DNA from: JAKEGK01 sp036507695
GTDB lineage: Bacteria; Pseudomonadota; Gammaproteobacteria; SZUA-152
Length of the DNA: 32,669 bases
Assembly: GCA_036507695.1 (NCBI GenBank)
Contig: DATCIR010000284.1
Span: forward strand, 1-32,669
Direction: 5' to 3'
Each line of letters begins with the position of its first letter. Positions within the stretch are counted from its first letter, which is position 1. A program made the position numbers and the translations under genes. This document shows, in pieces, positions 15,978 through 23,455 of this stretch. The notes below the pieces were generated by a model, which saw only the letters and a program-made list of their open reading frames with translations, searched no databases and was not told where the DNA came from.

Positions 15978-16472
15978 GTGTTGGTAAACAATCGAGTACA
16001 ACAGCGATTAGAACAGCGATTAGAACAGCGAGTTAAACAGATAGCCGGGTGTTTGCTTTTATTCTTTAGCGTTGTCATGGGAGCAAATGCAACACCTTCG
16101 GCAGAATCCTTTGGTGACTATACCATTCATGTCAGTGCGTTCAACAGCGATACCCTGCAACCCAGTATGGCAAAAGCCTACAATATTATACGCAGTAAAA
16201 ATCGCGGCTTGCTCACAATCACCGTCGTAAAGAAATCAAATGCGGCAAATGGAGCGCCTATCAAGGCCAAGGTGGATGCCCAGGCCACCAACCTTACCGG
16301 GCAATTGAAAAACATCCAGGTCCGCGAAATCAATGATGGCGGTGCGGTTTACTACATCAGTGAGTTCAATGTCGCGGATAAGGAAATACTCGATTTCACC
16401 ATTAATGTTCGCCCGGTCAATAACAATGGTCCGTATACGGTGACCTTGCGGCAGCAGTTCTTTACACAATAA
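15978..16472 (+). CDS. Secreted DUF4426 family protein
   Basis: The 164-residue protein starts at GTG 15978, six bases after GGAGG (15967-15971). The N-terminus contains a repeated QRLE/QRVK stretch, then a signal sequence (hydrophobic about 22-36) with a likely cut after ANA near residue 38. The mature part matches DUF4426: FGDYTIHVSAFNSDTLQP, YNIIRSKNRGLLTITVV, VYYISEFNV and a final LRQQFF. The function of this predicted periplasmic beta-rich family is unknown. In Pseudomonas the DUF4426 gene follows metW in the pilT-yggS-proC-yggT-metXW block; here metXW is missing. A 12-base repeat (AACAGCGATTAG, 16000-16011 and 16012-16023, with a diverged third copy) underlies the QRLE repeats. Confidence 0.85.
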   Translation: MLVNNRVQQRLEQRLEQRVKQIAGCLLLFFSVVMGANATPSAESFGDYTIHVSAFNSDTLQPSMAKAYNIIRSKNRGLLTITVVKKSNAANGAPIKAKVDAQATNLTGQLKNIQVREINDGGAVYYISEFNVADKEILDFTINVRPVNNNGPYTVTLRQQFFTQ

Positions 16473-16535
16473 GGTACCCAATAAGCTACAGACTTAAGTT
16501 TCGCCGGGTACTTTAACAATTAAAACGTTTAATAC

Positions 16536-16570
16536 GTTGTGATGGGTCTATACCTGTCACAACAGTTTTT
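16536..16570 (+). terminator. Rho-independent terminator after the DUF4426 gene
   Basis: GTTGTGA at 16536-16542 pairs with TCACAAC at 16557-16563, extended inside by GGGT/ACCT with one G-U pair, and is followed by TTTTT at 16566-16570. A further inverted pair, GTACCC/GGGTAC (16474-16479/16506-16511), sits directly behind the stop codon. Confidence 0.7.
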
Positions 16571-16702
16571 CCCGGGGGAACCATTAAATTCGTGGAAATT
16601 CAGCCCTCACCCATTCATTGTTCTTATTCATAAGCAAACACTTCATTGTTTGGCTAATATTTTTATGCAGCTATGGGAAAGAACAGGGAGGATTATCTAA
16701 AC

Positions 16703-17557
16703 GTGGCTGGTGTGTGCGCTCGCCACTGGGTCGTGTTGTTGGCAATCTGCGCTTGTCTTTGCCGACCGGTGGCCCTGGCTGAAGACCGCGAACCAATAAC
16801 AAGCGAACCCGGCAAAAAGGATTACCTGACCTTCGGTTTCCTGCCGATGGAAAGTCCGGCTGCCCTGTTTAAACGTTTTGCGCCGTTGCGAGAATATCTG
16901 TCCACACAGATTCAACAGGAAATCCGCCTGGAGACCGCGAAAGATTTCCAACAATTTTCCGAACGAACGTTACAGCGGCAATATGACATCGTGTTTACCG
17001 CGCCTCATTTGGCGCTGCTGGCGCTGGATGCTAATCAATATGAATTGGCGGCGGCTTTCACCAAGCCCTTGAGGTCCGTGATTGTCGTGAGGGAAAAAAG
17101 TCCTATTCAGGATCTCAGGGGTTTACAGGAAACAACCATTGCGACGCCACCCGAAAACGCGATTGTGACCATGGTGGGCAAGAAATACCTGGACTCGCGC
17201 GGTCTCAAAGCAATCCGCTATCGAACCTATCGCACACACAATGCGGCGTATTCCGCGGTATTGGGAGGTGAAGCGGATGCCGCCATGATCGCGAACTATA
17301 TCGCCATCAAAGCCATGTCCGCCAATTCCGGGTTGAAAATAGTCGCGGAGAGCGAACCGTTTCCGGGGATTGGTATTTTGGTCGCAAAAGACTTGCCGGA
17401 TTCGTTGAAGCGGGACTTTAAAAAAGCAATGTGGGGAATGGCGGAACTGCCCCAGGGACGCACTATTTTGAATGCCATCGCACAACCAGGGTACGCTGAG
17501 GCAGACAAGAAACAATTCGAAGTGTTGCGGCCATTCGCGCAGGCGGCATCGCCTTAA
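16703..17557 (+). CDS. PhnD-like phosphate/phosphonate-type periplasmic substrate-binding protein (orphan)
   Basis: This is a secreted PhnD-type solute-binding protein. The mature region shows LTFGFLPMESPAALFKRFAP, REYLST, YDIVFTAPHLALLA and GGEADAAMIANY, the usual blocks of the PF12974 family that binds phosphate, phosphonates or other oxyanions. GTG 16703 is preferred because AGGGAGG (16685-16691) lies upstream and it gives a compact signal peptide (hydrophobic core VVLLAICACLC, cut near ALA). ATG 16673 would add ten residues in front without a ribosome binding site. No ABC permease or ATPase, kinase or methyl-accepting domain is adjacent, so it may feed a distant system or act as a sensor. 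Ligand unknown. It is convergent with xthA. Confidence 0.8.
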   Translation: MAGVCARHWVVLLAICACLCRPVALAEDREPITSEPGKKDYLTFGFLPMESPAALFKRFAPLREYLSTQIQQEIRLETAKDFQQFSERTLQRQYDIVFTAPHLALLALDANQYELAAAFTKPLRSVIVVREKSPIQDLRGLQETTIATPPENAIVTMVGKKYLDSRGLKAIRYRTYRTHNAAYSAVLGGEADAAMIANYIAIKAMSANSGLKIVAESEPFPGIGILVAKDLPDSLKRDFKKAMWGMAELPQGRTILNAIAQPGYAEADKKQFEVLRPFAQAASP

Positions 17558-17782
17558 ATCGCCATCACCTGGAACAGCGTGCGTTTGATTGGCGCCAGTC
17601 ATGCAGACCTGTTGAAACAGTCTGTTGATGCCGAAACCAAACTTTGTGCTGAAAGAACCGGGTGTAGGCCCGGGTCAGGGGGCTATTACATCGCCCTTCC
17701 CCGGGAGGATACCATTACCGGTGGCCGTGCGCACTTTGCTTAGTAATTAAAGTTTAGCAATTAGTGGATAGCGGTTTGCGGA

Positions 17783-18556
17783 TTACAACGCGTAATTGAT
17801 AATGAGCGGCGCATGATCGGAGAAGCGCTGCTCTTTATAGATCGAAGCGGCTTTTACCGCGTCTTTTAGATTCGGTGTAATCACTTGGTAGTCAATTCGC
17901 CATCCGACATTCTTAGTCCATGCCTGTCCCCGGTTGGACCACCAGGTATATTGATCCGCTTGCTGGTTCACCACCCGGAACGCATCCACATAAGCCAGGG
18001 GGCCAAACACCTGATCGAGCCAAGCGCGTTCTTCCGGCAGGCAACCGGAATTTTTCTGATTGCTTTTCCAGTTCTTGATGTCGATTTCCTTGTGCACGAT
18101 GTTCCAATCGCCGCATAACACATAATCGCGCCCCTTGCGCTGCATGTTTTTCAAGGTGCCGGTAAAACGTTCCATAAAACTGAACTTGACTTGTTGACGT
18201 TCATCGCTGCTGGAACCCGAGGGCAGGTAAATGGATGCGACACTGAGGGCGCCGAAATCCGCCTGGATGTACCGGCCCTCGGCATCCATGTCCTCCCAGC
18301 CTTCACCCAAACCAACTACTATATTGTCGGGTTTCTCCCGGCAGTAAATGCCAACCCCGCTGTAACCTTTTTTTTGCGCTTCAAAATAATAACTATGATA
18401 ATTTTTTGGAAAAAAAATTTCCGTGTCCAATTGATGGGATTGCGCCTTGATTTCCTGCAGGCAAACCACGTCCGCTTTTTGGTTTTTCAGCCAGTCGAAA
18501 AAGCCTTTTTGTTGCGCGGAACGAATGCCATTGACATTCACGGAAATTATTTTCAT
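17783..18556 (-). CDS. xthA: Exodeoxyribonuclease III / AP endonuclease (Crc-locus homologue with intact active site)
   Basis: This 257-residue EEP-fold nuclease should cleave at abasic sites and degrade 3' ends in DNA repair. Catalytic residues seen: Asn7 in NVNGIR, Glu35 in LQEIKAQ, Tyr110 in SIYLPSG, Asp150 and Asn152 in CGDWNIVH, Asp222 in WRIDYQV, and Asp247-His248 in FSDHAPL. It sits divergently next to pyrE, where pseudomonads encode Crc. Segments such as GRYIQADF, KNWKSNQKNSG and GWRIDYQVITP closely resemble Crc. Unlike Pseudomonas Crc, which has lost nuclease residues, this copy looks active. The start ATG at 18554-18556 has only a weak ribosome binding site. Confidence 0.9.
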   Translation of the reverse strand: MKIISVNVNGIRSAQQKGFFDWLKNQKADVVCLQEIKAQSHQLDTEIFFPKNYHSYYFEAQKKGYSGVGIYCREKPDNIVVGLGEGWEDMDAEGRYIQADFGALSVASIYLPSGSSSDERQQVKFSFMERFTGTLKNMQRKGRDYVLCGDWNIVHKEIDIKNWKSNQKNSGCLPEERAWLDQVFGPLAYVDAFRVVNQQADQYTWWSNRGQAWTKNVGWRIDYQVITPNLKDAVKAASIYKEQRFSDHAPLIINYAL

Positions 18557-18686
18557 TGGCGAATTCTTTTATGGGCAAGTGAAAAATAACGGTGGCTAAA
18601 GAAGCCGTATCATACTGAATTACGGCCAGCGGATCCATGGTTGCGGGACGGGATTTACGCCGGGCCATGGCGATCAGCCGCAGTAA

Positions 18687-18713
18687 TTGACTATAGCAGT
18701 ACTTGACTATAAT
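18687..18713 (+). promoter_or_regulatory. Putative sigma-70 promoter for pyrE
   Basis: TTGACT at 18687-18692 and a perfect TATAAT at 18708-18713 are separated by 15 bases, somewhat short. TTGACTATA occurs twice, 16 bases apart (18687 and 18703). The site lies about 100 bases before the pyrE ATG, leaving a long leader in which I saw no clear attenuator hairpin. Confidence 0.45.
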
Positions 18714-18813
18714 AGCGCTCATCGATCAAGCTTGCCTGGCAAAAATCGCATATCACAAATAGTTCATACGCACGCGTTATAACAGGTTGATAATCAAGAG
18801 GTCAAAACCCGCC

Positions 18814-19458
18814 ATGGAGAAATATCAAAAAGAATTTTTAGATTTTGCCGTTGAGATCGGCGTATTAAAGTTCGGCGCATTCACGCTGAAATCGGGCCGC
18901 CACAGCCCGTATTTTTTCAACAGCGGTTTGTTCAATACCGGGCGTTGCCTGGCAAGGCTGGGCAGCTATTATGCGCAAGCCATTGTTCGCTCCGCTGTGG
19001 AATTCGACATGGTTTATGGACCGGCCTACAAAGGCATACCCTTGGCGTCGGCGCTGGTCATCGCGCTGGCCAACGACTATCAAAAAGATGTGCCTTACGC
19101 CTTTAACCGCAAGGAAGCCAAGGATCACGGCGAAGGCGGCAACATTGTCGGTTCACCATTGAAGGGCAAGGTGCTGGTCATCGACGATGTGATATCCGCC
19201 GGCACCTCCGTGCGGGAGTCCATCGATATCATCAACGCGCAGGGCGCCACACCGGCCGGCGTGATTATCGCGCTGGACCGCCAGGAAGTCGGCAAGACCG
19301 ACAAGACCGCTATTCAAGAAGTGGAAAAAGAGTTTGGCATTCCGGTGGTGAGTATCGTGCGTTTAGGCGATCTGATTAACTATCTCGAACAGCAGGCTGA
19401 TATGCAACAATACGTGGTGGCGATCAAGGATTACCGGAAAAAATACGGCGCCAGTTAG
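18814..19458 (+). CDS. pyrE: Orotate phosphoribosyltransferase
   Basis: PyrE joins orotate and PRPP to give OMP in pyrimidine synthesis. The 214-residue protein matches the usual length (E. coli 213). It has LKSGRHSPYFFNSGLFNTG at residues 25-43, NRKEAKDHGEGG with the catalytic lysine loop at 98-109, and the PRPP motif VIDDVISAGTSVR at 122-134. ATG 18814 is chosen because homologues begin at this Met; an in-frame TTG at 18787 would add nine residues. AAGAGG lies about 12 bases upstream. It is divergent from xthA and convergent with the TauE-type permease, and far from the other pyr genes of the window. Confidence 0.96.
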   Translation: MEKYQKEFLDFAVEIGVLKFGAFTLKSGRHSPYFFNSGLFNTGRCLARLGSYYAQAIVRSAVEFDMVYGPAYKGIPLASALVIALANDYQKDVPYAFNRKEAKDHGEGGNIVGSPLKGKVLVIDDVISAGTSVRESIDIINAQGATPAGVIIALDRQEVGKTDKTAIQEVEKEFGIPVVSIVRLGDLINYLEQQADMQQYVVAIKDYRKKYGAS

Positions 19459-19469
19459 AAGTGATTCCC

Positions 19470-19552
19470 AACGCGAAGACGCCAAGGCGCAAAGGTGAAA
19501 ATGAAGATTCTATTTCTTTTGTGTGCTCTGCGTCTAGACGCCTTGGCGTTAG
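19470..19552. repeat. Long imperfect inverted repeat between convergent pyrE and permease genes
   Basis: ACGCCAAGGCG at 19479-19489 is exactly complementary to CGCCTTGGCGT at 19539-19549, and the flanks (AACGCGAAG and GGCGCAAAGG against CTCTGCGTC and GCGTTAG) also pair partly. The loop is AT-rich. GCGAAGACGCCAAGGCGCAAAG resembles a short intergenic repeat that I believe is dispersed in many bacterial genomes. Here it may also end transcription from both sides. No target-site duplication is evident. Confidence 0.55.
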
Positions 19553-19589
19553 ATTTCAGCAGGTCTCTCCTGTCCCACAACGTGAATAG

Positions 19590-20345
19590 TTATCCAATAA
19601 TCAGTTTGAGGCCTACAATCAAGGTGATGGCCTCATACGCGCGTTTGATCCATTGGCTGCCTTTCACGATGGCAAGATGGGCGCCGATATAACCGCCCAG
19701 CAGGGAGCCCATTATCAACGCGGGTAACCACGTCCATTTGATTTCCGAGAGCATGGCCAATACGGCGGCGCCGGCGCCGTTCCAGAACAGTCCTACCAAA
19801 ATCAGGGTGTGCGCCACCGCCCGTTTGTAGTCCAGGCCAAACCAGCGGACCAGCCACAGCGTGACAAACAAACCGGTGCCCGAGGTCAACGAACCATTCA
19901 AGGCGCCGATCACAAACAGCACAAGGCCGCCGATCAGTAGCGAACGCGCGGAAAACGCCGCCGGCTTTTTCGTCAAACCCAGTTGCGGTTTAAACACCGA
20001 ATACAGGCCAAGGCCGGCGGTCAGCACGCCTAAGGCGATTTCGGCGTTGCGGCCGGGCACCAGCAGAATCACGTTAGCGCCCAGAATCACGCCGGGCAGG
20101 CCAAACAATAACATGACGAGCACCAGGCGCTTATCGAGCGAGCCTTCCCTGAGGTTGCGGATGGTCGCGCCCACACCCAGGGCGACACTCGCGATCTTGT
20201 GGGTCGCCAGCGCTATGCCAAACGGCAGTCCGAGAAAAATCAAAACGGGAAACTGGATGAGCCCCGCGCCGCCGCCGGCGAACGCGGAGAAGATATTGGC
20301 CGCCAGCGAGATAACGAACAGTAAGAGTTGCTCGAGCCCCGGCAA
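19590..20345 (-). CDS. TauE/SafE family sulfite/organosulfonate exporter-like permease
   Basis: This 251-residue membrane protein of the TauE/SafE (DUF81) family has about eight membrane helices in two repeats. Signature segments are FSAFAGGGAGLIQFPVLIFL at residues 21-40, ALATHKIASVALGVGA, and in the second half GALNGSLTSGTGLFVTLWLV. Members export sulfite, sulfoacetate or related anions; the substrate here is not predictable. The start is TTG 20345 with AAAAGG about 9 bases upstream. It begins 27 bases after the argB stop on the same strand and may be read with argB. Confidence 0.87.
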   Translation of the reverse strand: MPGLEQLLLFVISLAANIFSAFAGGGAGLIQFPVLIFLGLPFGIALATHKIASVALGVGATIRNLREGSLDKRLVLVMLLFGLPGVILGANVILLVPGRNAEIALGVLTAGLGLYSVFKPQLGLTKKPAAFSARSLLIGGLVLFVIGALNGSLTSGTGLFVTLWLVRWFGLDYKRAVAHTLILVGLFWNGAGAAVLAMLSEIKWTWLPALIMGSLLGGYIGAHLAIVKGSQWIKRAYEAITLIVGLKLIIG

Positions 20346-20372
20346 GTTTGGCGGCCTTTTCGGATGAGCGGA

Positions 20373-21275
20373 TTAGCGGTTGGAAGATTTAATCAAGGTG
20401 CCCACGCCTTCATCGGTAAAGATTTCCAGCAATACCGCGTGCTCCACCCGGCCATCGATAATATGCGCGGTGTTGACCCCGGATTTCACCGCGCTCAACG
20501 CGCTGCCGATTTTCGGCAACATGCCGCCGTGGATGGTGCCGTCTGCGATCAGTTTATCCACTTCCGCGGCGGTAAGGCCCGTTAACAACGTGCCGTTTTT
20601 ATCCAGCAGGCCTTGGGTATTGGTCAACAGCATCAGTTTTTCCGCGCGCAGGGTTTCCGCCAGTTTGCCGGCCACCAGGTCCGCATTGATGTTGTAGGAC
20701 AAGCCGTCCTTGCCGACACCGATGGGCGCAATCACCGGAATGAAATTGCCGCTGATCAGCATGTTCACCACGGCCGGGTCAATGCTTTCCACTTCACCGA
20801 CATGGCCGATGTCGATGATTTCCGGCACGGTCATTTCCGGCGCGTTTTTAACAAAGGTGAGTTTCTTGGCGTGAATCAAATCCCCGTCCTTGCCGGTCAA
20901 GCCCACCGCATTGCCACCCTTGCGGTTGATCAGGTTGACGATTTCCTTGTTGACCAGGCCGCCCAGCACCATTTCCACCACGTCCATGGTTTCGCTGTCG
21001 GTCACGCGCATGCCTTGCACGAACTCGGATTGCTTGCCCAGGCGTTTCAGGAGATTGCCGATCTGCGGTCCGCCTCCGTGCACGACAATCGGGTTAATAC
21101 CGACGGCTTTCATTAAGACGATATCGCGGGCGAAACTGGCTTTTAAGGTTTCGTCCACCATGGCGTTACCGCCATACTTGATGACAAAGGTCTTGCCGGA
21201 AAACCGTTGAATATACGGTAATGCTTCCGCCAGCACATGGGCGGTGTTGACGGCGGATTCGCGGGTTAATGACAT
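20373..21275 (-). CDS. argB: Acetylglutamate kinase
   Basis: ArgB phosphorylates N-acetyl-L-glutamate, the second step of arginine synthesis in the cytoplasm. The 300-residue protein has KYGGNAM from Lys33, the glycine-rich HGGGPQIG at 66-73, the substrate loop INADLVAGKLAETL, and GGMLPKIGSAL near the C-terminus. It has the extra N-terminal helix (about residues 1-25) typical of arginine-sensitive, hexameric enzymes, so feedback inhibition is likely (inference). algC lies upstream and the TauE-type gene downstream; dut-algC-argB is a conserved order. Confidence 0.96.
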   Translation of the reverse strand: MSLTRESAVNTAHVLAEALPYIQRFSGKTFVIKYGGNAMVDETLKASFARDIVLMKAVGINPIVVHGGGPQIGNLLKRLGKQSEFVQGMRVTDSETMDVVEMVLGGLVNKEIVNLINRKGGNAVGLTGKDGDLIHAKKLTFVKNAPEMTVPEIIDIGHVGEVESIDPAVVNMLISGNFIPVIAPIGVGKDGLSYNINADLVAGKLAETLRAEKLMLLTNTQGLLDKNGTLLTGLTAAEVDKLIADGTIHGGMLPKIGSALSAVKSGVNTAHIIDGRVEHAVLLEIFTDEGVGTLIKSSNR

Positions 21276-21336
21276 AAAGTTGTTGCGCTCACATGTTCAC
21301 TATTGTTGTTGGCACTTACGTTGGGTTTAAAACAAT

Positions 21337-22734
21337 TTAAAACGGTATTTGCACCGCGTTGCCGGCCTGTTCCCTTAGCAGCTGGCGGAACGCAGCCTTG
21401 ATCCGGTCCAGTGCCTGCTGGTTGTCGCCTTCAAAGCGGAATACCAGGCAAGGCGTGGTGTTGGACGCGCGCACCAGGCCAAAGCCATCGTCCCAATCCG
21501 CGCGCACGCCGTCAATGGTCGTCAGTTTGGCGCCTGCGAATTTGGCGTTATCCACCAGCTTTTTAATCAGTTTGAAATGCTCGCCTTCCGCCATGTTAAG
21601 GTTCAGTTCCGGCGTGTTCACGCTATCGGGCAGTTCGCCGAATATTTGCGTGGCCGGCCGCGGATCTCTGGATAATATTTCCAGCAAACGCGCCGCGGTA
21701 TACAACGCGTCGTCAAAACCGTACCAGCGTTCCTTGAAAAAGATGTGGCCGCTCATTTCACCTGCTAACAAGGCGCCGGTTTCCTTGAGCTTGGCCTTGA
21801 TAAAAGAGTGGCCGGTTTTCCACATGATGGGATGGCCGCCCGCCTCTTTAATGACCTTGGGCAGTTTGGTGGTGCATTTGATATCAAAAATAATATCGCC
21901 GCCCGGGTTGCGCGCCAGGATGTCCCTGGCGTAGAGCATCAATTGCCGGTCCGCCCAGATCACCTCCCCTTGCGGCGTGATAACACCCAGCCGGTCGCCG
22001 TCGCCGTCAAAGGCGAGGCCGATGTCGGCATCACTGCCGGCCAGGGCTTGTATCAAATCTTCCAGGTTCTCGGGTTTGCTGGGATCCGGGTGATGATTGG
22101 GAAAGTTGCCATCCACCTCGCAATACATTTCCGTCACTTCACAACCCAGCGCCCGTAATAGGGTGGGCGCGACCGAGCCGGGCACGCCGTTGCCGCAATC
22201 AATAATCACTTTCATGGGGCGGGCCAGCTTGACATCAGCGGTGATGCGCTCGATGTAATGCTGCACGACTTCCTGGGTTTGGTATTGGCCTGCGCCGCTG
22301 ATGAGGTTGTTGGTTTCGATGCGCTGGCGCAAGGCCTGGATATCCGGGCCCGCCAAGGTGGTGCCGCCGATCACCATTTTCAGCCCGTTATAATTAGGCG
22401 GGTTATGACTGCCGGTCAGCATCACGCCGGAGCCGCTGCCCATTTGATACGCCGCGTAATAAAGCACCGGCGTCGGCGCCATGCCGATGTCCACCACATC
22501 CCGTCCGCTGTCGAGCAGGCCTTGCGTAAAGGCTTTGAGTAATACCGGGCCGGACAGGCGGCCATCGCGGCCCACATAAATTTTCTGTTCAGCACGCGCC
22601 GCGGCTTCACTGCCAAACGCCAGGCCGATCCGGTAAATGGTGTCTTCAGTCAGGGTTTGATTGACGATACCCCGGATGTCGTAAGCCTTGAAGATGGAGG
22701 CTTCGATGGGGCTCGCTTTATAGGGTGCGGACAT
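21337..22734 (-). CDS. algC: Phosphomannomutase/phosphoglucomutase
   Basis: This enzyme interconverts hexose 6- and 1-phosphates (mannose, glucose), supplying GDP-mannose and UDP-glucose precursors for surface polysaccharides. From the ATG at 22732-22734 it has 465 residues, close to Pseudomonas AlgC. The phosphoserine is Ser109 in TGSHNPPNYNG, the metal loop is DGDGDRLG, the sugar loop is GEMSGHIFF, and the C-terminal phosphate loop is VRASNTTPCLVFRFEG. A longer reading from 22788 would add 18 residues that do not fit the family. GGGAACC lies just before the chosen start. It lies between dut and argB, as in Pseudomonas. Confidence 0.94.
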   Translation of the reverse strand: MSAPYKASPIEASIFKAYDIRGIVNQTLTEDTIYRIGLAFGSEAAARAEQKIYVGRDGRLSGPVLLKAFTQGLLDSGRDVVDIGMAPTPVLYYAAYQMGSGSGVMLTGSHNPPNYNGLKMVIGGTTLAGPDIQALRQRIETNNLISGAGQYQTQEVVQHYIERITADVKLARPMKVIIDCGNGVPGSVAPTLLRALGCEVTEMYCEVDGNFPNHHPDPSKPENLEDLIQALAGSDADIGLAFDGDGDRLGVITPQGEVIWADRQLMLYARDILARNPGGDIIFDIKCTTKLPKVIKEAGGHPIMWKTGHSFIKAKLKETGALLAGEMSGHIFFKERWYGFDDALYTAARLLEILSRDPRPATQIFGELPDSVNTPELNLNMAEGEHFKLIKKLVDNAKFAGAKLTTIDGVRADWDDGFGLVRASNTTPCLVFRFEGDNQQALDRIKAAFRQLLREQAGNAVQIPF

Positions 22735-22823
22735 GTGGTTCCCGATGCGAAAATTATTAACTGGATGGACGCTAGCTTTTTGAGACAAGCATCAAACAAT
22801 AACCAGACCGGCGCCGGAGTTGC

Positions 22824-23279
22824 TTAATGGCGGCCGGTATGGCCAAAGCCGCCGGCGCCACGGCTGCTGTCGTCAAAATCCGTGACAATTTCAAAGGTGG
22901 CCTGCACTACCGGCACAAACACCATTTGCGCAATACGCTCACCGGGGTTTACCGTAAACCCGGTTTGGCCGCGGTTCCAGCAGGAGACAAATAACTGTCC
23001 CTGGTAATCGGAGTCAATCAAGCCGGTGAGATTGCCCAGCACAATGCCGTGTTTGTGACCCAGGCCGGAGCGGGGTAACAACACCGCGGCGAGACCGGGA
23101 TCGTTAATATGAATGGCAATGCCGGTGGGAATCAGCTCCGTCGCGCCCGGTGGCAGGAGCATGGGTTCATCAATGCAGGCGCGCAGGTCCATGCCCGCTG
23201 AACCGCCGGTGGCGTACTCAGGCAATGGGATATGTGTGCCGATGCGGTCATCCAGAATTTTCAGTTGTACTTTTTTCAT
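22824..23279 (-). CDS. dut: Deoxyuridine 5'-triphosphate nucleotidohydrolase
   Basis: dUTPase hydrolyses dUTP to dUMP and pyrophosphate, keeping uracil out of DNA and supplying dTMP synthesis. The 151-residue protein shows all five motifs of the trimeric family: GGSAGMDLRA, PRSGLGHKHG, GLIDSDYQGQL, NPGERIAQMVF and RGAGGFGHTGRH. The ATG at 23277-23279 gives the standard N-terminus MKKVQLKILD; an upstream ATG at 23318 would add 13 non-family residues. On this strand a TATAAT lies inside the palindrome CGGTATTATACCG (23370-23382), about 95 bases upstream, possibly a -10 box. Confidence 0.96.
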   Translation of the reverse strand: MKKVQLKILDDRIGTHIPLPEYATGGSAGMDLRACIDEPMLLPPGATELIPTGIAIHINDPGLAAVLLPRSGLGHKHGIVLGNLTGLIDSDYQGQLFVSCWNRGQTGFTVNPGERIAQMVFVPVVQATFEIVTDFDDSSRGAGGFGHTGRH

Positions 23280-23408
23280 AACACCCGATGTCTTGTTGGA
23301 ATAGTGGAATTTGCCCATAAATTCACGCGGTTCGGTTAAGAAGGTTTTTCAGAAAACGCAAAGCATGGCGGTATTATACCGATTTGTGGCGGGCGGGGTA
23401 GTTGGATA

Positions 23409-23443
23409 TTCGCCAGGCGCGGTGAGCGGCCGCGCCTGGCGAA
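23409..23443 (-). terminator. Perfect 14-base-pair hairpin after the M16 peptidase operon
   Basis: TTCGCCAGGCGCGG (23409-23422) and CCGCGCCTGGCGAA (23430-23443) form a perfect GC-rich stem with a 7-base loop, 12 bases beyond the stop of the downstream M16 gene. There is no U-tract on the minus strand, so it may be a 3'-end stabiliser or Rho-assisted terminator. The stem is symmetric, so it could act on either strand. Confidence 0.55.
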
Positions 23444-23455
23444 CAGGGGATGGTG

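Noticed and set aside
17558..17743. Open frame of about 61 codons continuing in phase directly after the stop of the PhnD-like gene
   Set aside because: It resembles no continuation of the family, which ends normally at the TAA, and has mixed composition. No readthrough signal was seen.
21359..21934. 191-residue plus-strand open frame opposite algC
   Set aside because: It is Ser/Arg/Pro-rich shadow translation of a strongly conserved gene.
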